From Bradyrhizobium sp. AZCC 2176 (GTDB lineage Bacteria; Pseudomonadota; Alphaproteobacteria; Rhizobiales; Xanthobacteraceae), in the NCBI RefSeq assembly GCF_036924645.1, contig NZ_JAZHRX010000001.1, forward strand, positions 6,723,501 through 6,787,500: 64,000 bases of DNA, read 5' to 3'. Made by a program: the position numbers and the translations under genes. This document shows positions 7,412-16,425 of the stretch, in pieces (position 1 is the stretch's first letter; each line of letters starts with the position of its first letter). The notes under the pieces were generated by a model that searched no databases, had not been told where the DNA came from, and was given only the letters and a program-made list of their open reading frames with translations.

Positions 7412-9811
7412 ATGGATGTCGCGGCCTGGCTGTGTGGTCTGGGGCTGGGACAGTACGAACAGGCGTTCCGGGAGAACGACATCGATGCCGAGGTCCTCAT
7501 CGACCTCACGGCCGAGGATCTGATCGGGCTCGGCGTCGCCTCGATCGGCCATCGCCGCAAGCTGCTCGCCGCCATTGCCAACCTGCGCGCCGGCTCAATT
7601 TCGACGGTCATCCCTGCCACGGCCGCACCCGCCGCTGTCGCCGGGAAAGCCTCGCTTGCACCCGAGGCCGAGCGCCGCCAGCTCACCGTGATGTTTGTCG
7701 ACCTGGTCAACTCGACCGCGCTCGCGGCGCGACTCGATCCGGAGGAAATGGCCGAAGTCCTGCGGACCTATCACAGCGCAGTGGCAGGCGCGATCGCGCG
7801 GTTCGAAGGGCACGTGGCGAAGTACATGGGGGATGGTGTGCTGGCCTATTTCGGCTATCCGCGCGTCCATGAGGATGAGGCCGAACGCGCAGTGCGGGCC
7901 GGGCTCGCGGCGGCCGCGGCGGTGCACAGGCTGGGATCGCCGCATGGCGAGGCGCTGGCGGCCCGAGTCGGGATCGCGACCGGCCCGGTGGTTGTCGGCG
8001 AGTTGATCGGCGAAGGCGCGGCGCGCGAGGAGACGGTGGTCGGCGACACGCCGAATCTCGCGGCGCGGCTGCAAAGTCTGGCCGAGCCGGGGACGGTGGT
8101 GATCTCCGCCCGGACCCGGGAGCTCATTGGTGGGCTGTTTGAGCTCGCCGAGCTCGGCATGCAGATCTTGAAGGGATTTCCCGTTCCGGTGCGGCCATGG
8201 CGCGTGGTCGGGGAAGGCAGCGCCGAGAGCCGGTTCGAGGCGTTGCACGGCGAAGGCCTGACGCCGCTGGTCGGTCGCGAGAATGAGATCGGCCTGCTGC
8301 TTGAGCACTGGGAGCGGGCCAAGGAGGGTGAGGGCCAGGTGGTGCTGCTGGCGGGCGAGCCTGGCATCGGCAAGTCGCGCCTCGTGCGGGCGCTGCGCGG
8401 GCGACTTGAGAACGAGCCGCATATCGCCTTGGGCCACTACTGCTCACCGCACCATCAGACCAGCCCGCTCTATCCGGTGATTGGGCATTTGGAGCGCGCG
8501 GCGGGCTTCGTCGCGGATGATCCTGCCACAACGAGGCTCGATAAGCTCGAGGCGCTGCTTACGCTATCGACCGATGATGTCACCACGGTGGCCCCGCTGC
8601 TCGCGGCATTGCTGTCGCTCGAGACGGATGCGCGCTACCCGCCGCTCGATATGAGCCCGCATCGGCAGAAGGAACGGACGCTCGAGGAGCTGGTCGACCA
8701 GGTCCTAGGGCTCGCAAGGCGCCGGCCCGTCCTCGCCCTGTATGAGGACGTGCACTGGGCAGATCCGACCTCGCTCGAGCTCCTCGATCTGTTGGTCGAC
8801 CGGGTGCAGGGCGCCCCCGTGCTCGCTCTCATCACCTTCCGGCCCGAGTTCGCGCCGCCTTGGACGCGCCATGCCCATGTCACGGCGCTGACCCTGAGCC
8901 GGTTGAGCCGCCGGCAGGGCGCGGCCATGGTCGCGCGGCTGAGCGGCGGCAAGGCACTGCCGCCTCCGGTGCTCGACCAGATCGTCGCCAAGACGGACGG
9001 CGTGCCGCTGTTCGTCGAGGAGCTGACGCGGACCGTGCTGGAGACCAATCTGCTACGCGATGAGGGCGACCACTACTCGCTCGCGGGGCCGCTGCCGCCG
9101 ATGGCGATCCCAACCACGCTCCAGGAGTCGCTGTTGGCGCGGCTCGACCGGCTGGCCCCGGCCCGGGAGGTTGCCCAGGTCGCGGCGGCGATTGGCCGGG
9201 AATTCTCGCACGAACTGCTCGCGATTGCCGCGGCGCTGCCGGAGAGCGACCTGCAGGCGGCGTTGGACGACCTCGTCGGCTCGGGCCTGGTGTTCCGGCG
9301 CGGGACGCCGCCTCAGGCGACCTACAGCTTCAAGCATGCGCTCGTGCAGGACGCCGCCTACGCGACTCTGGTGCGCGCGAAGCGGCAGCGCTTGCACGCC
9401 CGGATCGCCGGCGCGCTCGAGCAGCATTTTCCGGAGACGGTGCAGGCGCAGCCCGAACTTCTGGCCCACCACTATATGGAGGCGGGGCTGGCCGAACCGG
9501 CGATCGACTATTGGCTGAGGGCGGGACAAACAGAGATCGCGCGCTCGGCCACCGCAGAGGCGATCACGCAACTGAGCAAAGGGCTCGAGCTGATCGCTGC
9601 TCTCCCCGACGACGCCGCACGATCGCGGCGGGAGCTCGAACTGCAAGTCGCACTCGGTGTCGCCCTGATGGCTGCGAAGGGCTGGGCCGCACCGGAGGTC
9701 GGGCGGGCCAACGCACTGGCCCGAGACTTGTGCGAGCGCCTCGGCGACACGTCGCGGCTCTTCCCTGTTCTCTATCTAGTTGATGCACACATCGTGGCTG
9801 CGACTGAATGA
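7412..9811 (+). pseudogene. SAM-cyclase-AAA-TPR protein, 5' part, split by IS
   Basis: Begins after a strong GGGAGGAG site. Domains: SAM-like (residues ~3-62, ending IGHRRKLLAAIANL), class III cyclase catalytic domain (from RQLTVMFVDLVNSTALAARL, with metal-binding Asp and GDGVLAYFGYP), then an AAA/NB-ARC-like ATPase (P-loop GEPGIGKSRL near 316; Walker B-like LYEDVHWAD) and the start of a TPR region. Native coding ends at 9775, where an IS4 element enters; codons to 9811 are IS-derived. Removing the IS and one target copy restores one frame of ~1138 residues with the part starting at 11271. The paralogue at 27949-31308 is 1119 residues. The truncated product may still have a cyclase domain. 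Confidence 0.9.
9766..9775. repeat. Target-site duplication, left
   Basis: TGTTCTCTAT immediately before the left inverted repeat; the identical 10 bases are at 11261-11270. A 10-bp duplication is within the range of IS4-family elements. Confidence 0.9.
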
Positions 9812-11260
9812 CTCGGCCTTTTGATTTGGCCTTCCGTAGGGAGAAGTTAGTGTGATTCTATGTCTGGCACTTCGATTCTGTTGAGGTGCCAAGATGTTGA
9901 ACGAACAATTCAGGCTTGGTCGGTTCGGGGACGGTCGTCTCGATAAAGGGGGGCGGCCCTGCTCGAAGGAATGGTCACGCGCGCCAGTTCGTGCTTGCGG
10001 CGAGTGGCGGAGGGTGATCGGGCCAAGATCGTCCAATTCGGCCGATTTCTCGCCAATGAGAACGTGACCCTGGAAGCGCTGCTCGCAGGCTGGGGGGAAC
10101 AAACGGCCGTTGCAGTGGCTGGCCGGCACGTGCTGGCGATCCAGGATACAAGCGAGATCAACTTTAGAACCAAGCCCGAGCGCCGGCGCGGGCTGGGTGA
10201 GATCGGCAAAGGGACCGGCCACGGTTTGCTGTTGCATGCAATGGCCGCGGTGGATGCCGACAGCGACGCATGTCTGGGTCTGGTTGCCGGCAAGATCTGG
10301 ACGCGCCAGGGCCGGGTAACGGTGCCGCATGACAAGCGGCCGCTGGAGCAGAAGGAATCGGAGCGTTGGATCAGCACGGCCAATCGGGCCAAGCAGGTAT
10401 TGTCTGCGGCCGCGAGGGTCACGGTGATCGACGATCGCGAGGGCGATATCTATGCCAAATGGGCGAGCGTATCGGCCTCAAACTTCCATCTGCTGACGCG
10501 GAGCATGCATGATCGCCTGCTGGCGGACCGGGCGAGCATGTATGCCACCACCGCCAGCTGGCCCATCATCGACACCGCGACCATTGATGTTGTGGCGCGT
10601 GCCGATCGACCCGCCCGGCAAGCCAAACTCGTGCTGCGTTTCGGTCGGGTCACCCTCAAAAGGCCGCAGAACGCATCGTTCGATTTACCCAAGACAGTCG
10701 AGCTTACTCTGGTCGAGGTCGCTGAAGTCGATCCGCCAGCAGGCGTCGAGCCGCTGCATTGGTACCTGCTGACGACCCATGACGTGAGCGATGTCGCGTC
10801 CGCCTGGCAGATCGTCAATTGGTACAAAAGGCGCTGGATTATCGAACAGCTGTTTCGCCTGATCAAAACTCAGGGTCTCCAGCTCGAGGACAGCCGGATC
10901 GAAACGGCCGATCGGCTGCTCAAGCTCACCGCGATTGCCGCCAAAGCTGCCGTCATGATCCTGCAGCTCGTTCAAGCGCGCGACGGACGCAGCACCGAGC
11001 CAGCCAGCAACGTGTTCAATGAAGAGCAGATCAAACTCCTCGCCGCGCTTGCCACCAAATACGAGGGCAGGACCGCACTCCAAAGCAATCCACATCCCCC
11101 GCAAAGCCTGGCTTGGGCCTCATGGATCATCGCTCGCCTCGGCGGATGGGACGGTTACCCACGCACCAAACCGGGACCCATCACCATGCGGCACGGCCTC
11201 CAATACTTCTTGGGCGTGGCGGCGGCGTGGGAGACCCTCAAAGATGTGCGAATCAACTAG
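9776..11260 (+). mobile_element. Complete IS4-family insertion sequence
   Basis: A 1485-bp element. The left end CTAGTTGATGCACACATC and the inverted right end CTAGTTGATTCGCACATC match at 16 of 18 positions, and a perfect 10-bp target duplication flanks them. It carries one transposase gene whose stop codon TAG forms the last three bases of the element. It sits inside the cyclase gene. Sharp ends and the intact duplication suggest a recent insertion. Confidence 0.92.
9894..11260 (+). CDS. IS4-family transposase (N-terminus in another frame)
   Basis: The main frame (from 9971, 429 residues) has the DDE features: AIQDTSEINF (first Asp), VIDDREGDIY (second Asp) and WYKRRWIIEQLFRLIKTQG, the Y-R-E-K signature with the catalytic Glu. 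A natural N-terminus MLNEQFRLGRFGDGRL starts at 9894 after a GAGGTG site but in a different frame. The two frames join at a run of six G (9948-9953) if the ribosome slips -1 or if one G was lost. So this is either a frameshifted product or a mutated copy. Confidence 0.85.
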
Positions 11261-11270
11261 TGTTCTCTAT
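11261..11270. repeat. Target-site duplication, right
   Basis: TGTTCTCTAT, identical to 9766-9775, directly after the right inverted repeat of the IS4 element. Confidence 0.9.
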
Positions 11271-12323
11271 GGGGAGTGGGTTTTTCACGTCGTGAGGGCG
11301 GAGCTCGAGGCCGGTCGAACTGCAGGCGAGGATTTACTCCGCCGCGCCCAGGAACAGAACGATGCTGCCGCCGAAACCATTGGCAACCGCATCGTCGGAA
11401 CCGCTGAATTGCTTCGCGGCGAGTTAGTGGCTGCTCGCACCCATCTGGAGCGGACGCTCGCTCTCTACGATCCGGCCGCCCATCGGTCGCTTGCCTTCCT
11501 GTTCGCGCAGGATCCAAGCGTGGCGGGACTGTCCGTTCTGTCCTGGGGACTGTTCGCCCTCGGCTATCCCGAACAGGCCCAGGCGAGGAGCGAAGAGGCA
11601 CTGACAGACGCGAAGGCGTTGTCCCACCGCAACACCCTCGGCTATGCCCTGCTTTACGGCTGCATCCTGTCGCAGCTCCGCCAGGACCACGACGAGGCCC
11701 GAGATCGGGCGAATGCGCTGATCGCGCTTGCAGCCGAGCAGGACTCCCCACACTTCCTCGGAGCCGGCATCGTTATTCGCGGCTGGACGCTGGGCGAGGC
11801 TGGGGATTTTGGGGCTGGTATCGCGCAGATCCGAGAGGGACTTGCGATGTGGCAGGCCACCGGAGCGGGCTTCCTGGTGCCCTATTTCCGAAGCCTGCTT
11901 GCTGAGCTCCACGGCCGGTCCGGCGCTGTGAACGAGGGCTTGGATCTTGTTGGCGAAGCGCTGGACCGAGTGGAAGAAACCGGCGAGCGGTGGTTCGAGG
12001 CCGAGCTCCATCGGATGATGGGCGAGCTGATGCTGCTACGGCCGAGGTCCGATCCGACCGCCGCGGAAGCGCGGCTCGTCCATGCGGCGGAAACGGCGCG
12101 CCAGCAAGGCGCCAAGCTGTGGGAGTTGCGCGCGGCGACACGCCTTGCAGAAGTTTGGAGAGAACAGGGTCGGCGCGGCGAGGCTCACGACCTGCTCACC
12201 CCGCTCTATAGCCAGTTCACCGAGGGCTTTGGGACACCGGATCTGCAGGCTGCCAGAGCACTACTTCGAGAGAGCACTGCCAGCTCGGAGCCGAAGAACC
12301 CGATCCCAAACACCAGTCGTTGA
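11261..12323 (+). pseudogene. SAM-cyclase-AAA-TPR protein, 3' part
   Basis: The continuation of the cyclase split by the IS. Native frame resumes at 11271 (GEWVFHVVRAELEAGRT) directly after the duplicated target. It is entirely TPR-like helical repeats, for example LLRGELVAARTHLERTLALY, ALGYPEQAQARSEEAL and WFEAELHRMMGELML. These regions in the family are thought to mediate protein contacts. Without its own start it is probably not translated. It aligns by eye with the C-terminal TPR region of the 27949-31308 paralogue. Confidence 0.85.
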
Positions 12324-12464
12324 TGCTGCATACGAGCATGGCAGGTCTCTTGGCCAAGTCGCCTGGACGGGAATCTCGCCGGCTTCAATAGTAGCGTGAA
12401 GCCGCCCGCCTCTGAATCACCCAAGTCACAGAACCATACGTGTCCACAGTTCGAGCGTTGCCCC

Positions 12465-12881
12465 TCAAACCCAGCCGAGTTGCTTTAAAGCCATGCCAGA
12501 ATGCCAGATCTTCGTCACGTGGCTGATCTTGTCGTCGGTGAATTGTATCACGTAGACGTAGTCTGAAGTGGTTTTTTTGCCGGTTGGCTCACACGGACCA
12601 CCGGGACCGGTATGAGTGCCTGAAAAGATGGCATAGGCAGCGACGTTGTTTCGTTCAGTATCGGTAGCGAAGGATTTCACCTCGTAGCTGCTGTCCGGCA
12701 TAGCGGTTGTTACCCCCCTCATCCAATCCGCGTATTCCGCAAGCGTTTTAATATCTGCAAGCGGTTCGGCTTGAGCGGCGAAGGTCGCGTTTGGAGCACA
12801 GTAAGCCTTGCAGATTTCCCAGCCCTTTCCAGTCTCGCAGGCGGCAAAGAAATCGTTGGCAATTGCCGTGATCGATGCCAT
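12465..12881 (-). CDS. SnoaL-like / NTF2-fold protein
   Basis: A 138-residue protein. It begins MASITAIANDFFAACETGKG and shows the SnoaL/NTF2-like layout: an initial helix, YCAPNATFAAQ, a helix containing YADWMRGV, and strands ending YVIQFTDDKISHVTKIWHS. The fold serves as polyketide cyclase, isomerase or small binding protein; conserved His/Asp residues are compatible with catalysis but the substrate is unknown. Preceded by GGAGAA on its strand. Monocistronic. Confidence 0.75.
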   Translation of the reverse strand: MASITAIANDFFAACETGKGWEICKAYCAPNATFAAQAEPLADIKTLAEYADWMRGVTTAMPDSSYEVKSFATDTERNNVAAYAIFSGTHTGPGGPCEPTGKKTTSDYVYVIQFTDDKISHVTKIWHSGMALKQLGWV

Positions 12882-13001
12882 GAGCGGTTCTCCTTGGTAT
12901 TTATTGCAGACTTGGCTTGAAATGAACTAACCGAGGGACTTCCACGTTAACGCCGCGCAATCGTGGTCCCGATTTACCTAAGTTTTGCCGGGCCCGCCGC
13001 G

Positions 13002-13499
13002 TTACTCGTTCACGCACAACTCGCCGCGGGCGTGCGATTCAAATCCGCCGCCTTGCCGGCCGATGCCGGTGAGAAAAATGAGCCGGCCGGTGGAGTTGCT
13101 AAATCGATCGGTTCCCTTGACGATCCTATCCAGTTGGCTGAAGGCCAGCGACTCAGTGTCGTAAATGCCAGCAGTGGTGGTTGTGATTGTCCCGCCTTTT
13201 GCCGTGACGACCACCGTTCCCACGTAAGATTGCTGTGTTTTTGGCAACGAAGGCAGTCCTGCCGTTTCGGCCATTCCGTGCGCCGTGAAAAACCACGTTG
13301 CGCCACCTAGAGCGGGCTCATTACTCATCACTGTTCCGACGGTGCAAAGGTCGATCTGGCTTGAGCAACCTTCTTTGGTCATCTGAAGCGCAATTGTCGC
13401 CTCAAAGTTTCGGCACTGCGCGGGCTGTTGTGCGCAGCCGGCGCTCGTCGAAAGTGACATTGCAAGGATCAGGGTTGAAAGAAAGGCGATTTTCATCAT
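13002..13499 (-). CDS. Secreted hypothetical protein
   Basis: A 165-residue protein with a signal peptide (MKIAFLSTLILAMSLSTSAG) followed by Cys; the site is only loosely lipobox-like, so export is likely but lipidation uncertain. The mature part has paired Cys residues (CRNFE, GCSSQIDLC) and is beta-rich (YVGTVVVTAKGGTITTTT, RLIFLTG). No enzyme motif. A GGAGGG ribosome binding site precedes the start. Function unknown. Confidence 0.7.
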   Translation of the reverse strand: MMKIAFLSTLILAMSLSTSAGCAQQPAQCRNFEATIALQMTKEGCSSQIDLCTVGTVMSNEPALGGATWFFTAHGMAETAGLPSLPKTQQSYVGTVVVTAKGGTITTTTAGIYDTESLAFSQLDRIVKGTDRFSNSTGRLIFLTGIGRQGGGFESHARGELCVNE

Positions 13500-13681
13500 G
13501 CCCTCCTTTTCTGCTGGATGTGCACTCTACATCTGATTGGAGGGGTAAACTAGAGTGCGCCAGCGCACCCTTCCAATTAGGCCGCCGCCTGTCGCAAGTC
13601 CGCAATAGGTCCCATATCGGACACTCGCCTGTAAATCACAGGCCGTCCGGATCGGGTACGGCGACGGACGCCAATGCGGCC

Positions 13682-15454
13682 TCAACCCTTCCAGCCGGCC
13701 TTGCGCAAACCCTCGACGAGATGAGCGTGGTCCTCCGGACGAAACCACGGAGTTCTCTTGCGGACATACATGTCAAATGCCGCCGGTGCGCGGGAGATGG
13801 CCTTCTCCAATGCCTCCCTTGCTTCCGCTGTGCGCCCAAGCTGGCCCAGCGCCGCCGCGGGCCAGCGGTAGATCATCGGAAAATCGGGATACGACCGGAT
13901 CAGCCGTTTCGAGGCTTCGATCGAAGCCTCGTATTCGCTGCAGAAATACAGACCACACGCAACGTGCAACAAACGTACTGCCAGATACGGATCGCGGGGG
14001 TCGAGCCTGATGCAGGTTTCGAGCGCCGTGAGTCCTTCCCTTGGCCGTCCCGCGAAGATCAGCGTCGCGCCTCTGTGGCCATGCGCGATGGCCAGATTTG
14101 GACTCATTGAGAGAGCTCGCTCGATCTCCGCCAACGCACCGTCAGCCTCGCCGCGCGCTTGCAAGGCCCAGCCGAGGCATGAACGCGATTCTGCATCGGC
14201 GCCATCGAGCGCGACCGCGCGACGGGCCAAGGCTTCGGCCGAGCGTTGCGCGTTTGGCAGATCCAGCTTCTGGTAGATCGCGGCCGCTTGCAGCTGATAC
14301 AAGGCGAGCGCGCTGTAGCCGCCGGCGAAAGTCGGGTCAAGATCGATCGCCTGCTTAAAAAAGGTCTCTGCCGTCGCATCGTCGTCTGGGGTAGCTTTGC
14401 TCAGATGCCACAGACCGCGCTGATAGGCCGCCCAGGCATCAAGGCTCTCCGGTGGCTTGCGCATGGCACGTCGTAGCTCGGCGTCTGCAATGGCGGGGGC
14501 CAGGGCGGTCGTCAGCGCTTCGGTGAGTTCGTCCTGCATCGCGAAAATATCGGCGAGATCGCGGTCGTAGCGCTCGGCCCAGACATGGTTGCTGGTTCCT
14601 GCCTCTATCAATTGCGCAGTGACGCGGATCCGATTGCCGGCCTTGCGCACGCTACCTTCGAGCACATAGCGCACGCCGAGCTCGCGTCCGACCTGTTTCA
14701 CATCGACCGCTCGACCCTTGTAGGTGAAAGACGAGTTCCGGGCGATGACGAACAGCGAGGGATAGTGCGATAGTGCCGTGATCACATCCTCGGCGACCCC
14801 GTCGGAGACGAATTCTTGCTCGGGGTCGCCGCTCATATTGGTGAATGGCAGCACAGCGACGGACGGTTTGTCGGGCAACGCGAGCGCCGGAACCTCAGCT
14901 TTGCGCGTCGCGGGCCTCTGGCTGGGATCGATGATGATACGGTAAACGTGGACAGGCCGGGCGATGTTCTTCAGCGTTTGTTCGCCCGCGTCCTCGACGT
15001 CGAAAGACACCTTATCGCGCGCGTGACTGAGGACTGTACGAGAGATACATATACCGCCGGGTTCGGCCAGCGCCTCAAGTCGCGCCGCGATGTTCACGCC
15101 ATCGCCATAGAGGTCTCGGCGTTCGATCATCACGTCGCCAAGGTTAACCCCGACGCGAAACTCAATTCGTTTTTCCTGCGGCACGTTGGCATTGCGGTCA
15201 ATCATGCCCTGCTGAACCTCGATCGCGCAGCGTACTGCATCCACCACGCTTGGAAACTCAATTAGAATTCCATCACCGGTCGTTTTCACGATGCGGCCGC
15301 GATGTTGCTTGTTCTTTGGATCGATCAGCTCGCGGCGAAGCAGATTGAGGCGAGCAAGCGTGCCCTCCTCGTCCGCACCCATCAGCCGGCTATAGCCCGC
15401 AATATCGGCGGCGAGAATAGCGGCGAGCTTGCGTTTGGTCTGATCTAAGGCCAT
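13682..15454 (-). CDS. Class III adenylate/guanylate cyclase with TPRs
   Basis: A 590-residue protein. Residues ~10-180 form a cyclase catalytic domain (KLAAILAADIAGYSRLMGAD; KTTGDGILIEFPSV; FRVGVNLGDVMI; YGDGVNIAARLEALA). Next comes a TolB-like amino-terminal segment (KPSVAVLPFTNMSGDPEQEF) and then TPR repeats to the C-terminus. This architecture is common in rhizobia, where many such cyclases exist. No membrane segment. It makes cAMP or cGMP; specificity cannot be read with confidence. Monocistronic, preceded by GGGGAAA. Confidence 0.9.
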   Translation of the reverse strand: MALDQTKRKLAAILAADIAGYSRLMGADEEGTLARLNLLRRELIDPKNKQHRGRIVKTTGDGILIEFPSVVDAVRCAIEVQQGMIDRNANVPQEKRIEFRVGVNLGDVMIERRDLYGDGVNIAARLEALAEPGGICISRTVLSHARDKVSFDVEDAGEQTLKNIARPVHVYRIIIDPSQRPATRKAEVPALALPDKPSVAVLPFTNMSGDPEQEFVSDGVAEDVITALSHYPSLFVIARNSSFTYKGRAVDVKQVGRELGVRYVLEGSVRKAGNRIRVTAQLIEAGTSNHVWAERYDRDLADIFAMQDELTEALTTALAPAIADAELRRAMRKPPESLDAWAAYQRGLWHLSKATPDDDATAETFFKQAIDLDPTFAGGYSALALYQLQAAAIYQKLDLPNAQRSAEALARRAVALDGADAESRSCLGWALQARGEADGALAEIERALSMSPNLAIAHGHRGATLIFAGRPREGLTALETCIRLDPRDPYLAVRLLHVACGLYFCSEYEASIEASKRLIRSYPDFPMIYRWPAAALGQLGRTAEAREALEKAISRAPAAFDMYVRKRTPWFRPEDHAHLVEGLRKAGWKG

Positions 15455-15860
15455 TGGGGTCGGTTTCCCCAGTTCCTCTCCATATTATCACGGAATGCTA
15501 TGCCTCTGGGATAATTCGCGCGGGATGGCCCGCCGAGAGACTCGGACCTTGCGCTGATACCGGATGCGGATCCCGGCGCAACCGCGATGAGGAACGCCAT
15601 CATCATCCAACCAGGGTTGCACGAGTCCGGAACTTGGTGCCAAACGCGGACTTTGGCTTAAGCCATCCGTAAAAACTAATAAGCTTGGGCCGCGGTCCTG
15701 GCTTTCAGCAATGGCCTGCGGGGCGCGCCTCCGGCTGCCCATCGCCAGTTGCCCCGGCGAATAGGGACTGTCGTGCTTACCGCAGTTGCGGCGGCGTGAT
15801 CGGAGCGCCATGCTGGAGGGCGAGCGGGCATTTTTGCTTATTTCCCTGAATCTCGAACAA
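15455..15860. other. Intergenic region, no gene seen
   Basis: About 400 bp. Both strands carry open frames but none has coding character or a recognisable motif. Probably the upstream region of the reverse-strand cyclase. Confidence 0.4.
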
Positions 15861-16079
15861 TCAGGGGACGTGATCCTTCCTGCCACCACTAATGCTGTAG
15901 GATTTGGTGAGGAAGTACTCGCGATTGCCCAGCGCCTTCTCCGCGTACTGGTCGATGGCCACCGCGATGACGTGCTGGTAGCAGTACCCCTCCCGCGCCG
16001 CCATCAGCTGCACCTTCGCGAGAGCTTTAACCCAAGGCGTGTTGTCGGCTTGTTCGTCGATACTATGCCTGCGCGTCAT
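15861..16079 (-). CDS. Small conserved Bradyrhizobium-type protein
   Basis: A 72-residue protein, MTRRHSIDEQADNTPW, then VKALAKVQLMAAREGYCYQH and VIAVAIDQYAEKALGNREYF. This pattern is familiar from small rhizobial proteins with a conserved Tyr/Cys-rich core. AGGA lies 8 bases before the start. A 20-codon frame overlaps its first 17 bases and may couple translation. Function unknown. Confidence 0.7.
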   Translation of the reverse strand: MTRRHSIDEQADNTPWVKALAKVQLMAAREGYCYQHVIAVAIDQYAEKALGNREYFLTKSYSISGGRKDHVP

Positions 16080-16125
16080 CCGGGTCCTTTTTCATGTTGC
16101 CGATTGGCTCCGTTTTCGGGCTCAT
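16063..16125 (-). CDS. Putative 20-aa leader peptide
   Basis: A short frame encoding MSPKTEPIGNMKKDPDDAQA. It has a good GAGGAA site upstream of its ATG and overlaps the start of the 72-aa gene by 17 bases in another frame. It could be a translational-coupling leader or a remnant of the true N-terminus after a frameshift. A longer upstream frame to 16455 has no coding character. Confidence 0.35.
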   Translation of the reverse strand: MSPKTEPIGNMKKDPDDAQA

Positions 16126-16425
16126 GATGACATTCCTCGTTAATGCGCGCAGCCGCGCACTTTTGGCCGCGGCATGTTTAGCGACCAGTCCGTTAGAACT
16201 AGTGGTGGCAAGAGGATAAGCACTGATGCGTAGCAGCAGCTCGAAATATTCGAGTGCCTTTTGGTAGCTCAATGCGTCGCCCGAAGACCAAATAAATGGT
16301 CCGGAAAGACTAACCGCGTGATCCCCAAACAGTTCCTTCCCGAGGCGCCGGCAGCACTCAGGAACCAATCCGGCACATCCGGCATTCGTACATAAGTCTC
16401 TGTGCTGCCGCGTCCCCATCATGCC

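Noticed and set aside
7595..8437. Long reverse-strand frame opposite the first cyclase
   Set aside because: The plus strand carries clear SAM, cyclase and P-loop motifs; the reverse frame is Arg/His-rich and has no motif, so it is a high-GC shadow.
9776..9811. Codons extending the cyclase frame to 9811
   Set aside because: They lie inside the IS4 left end and do not belong to the native protein.
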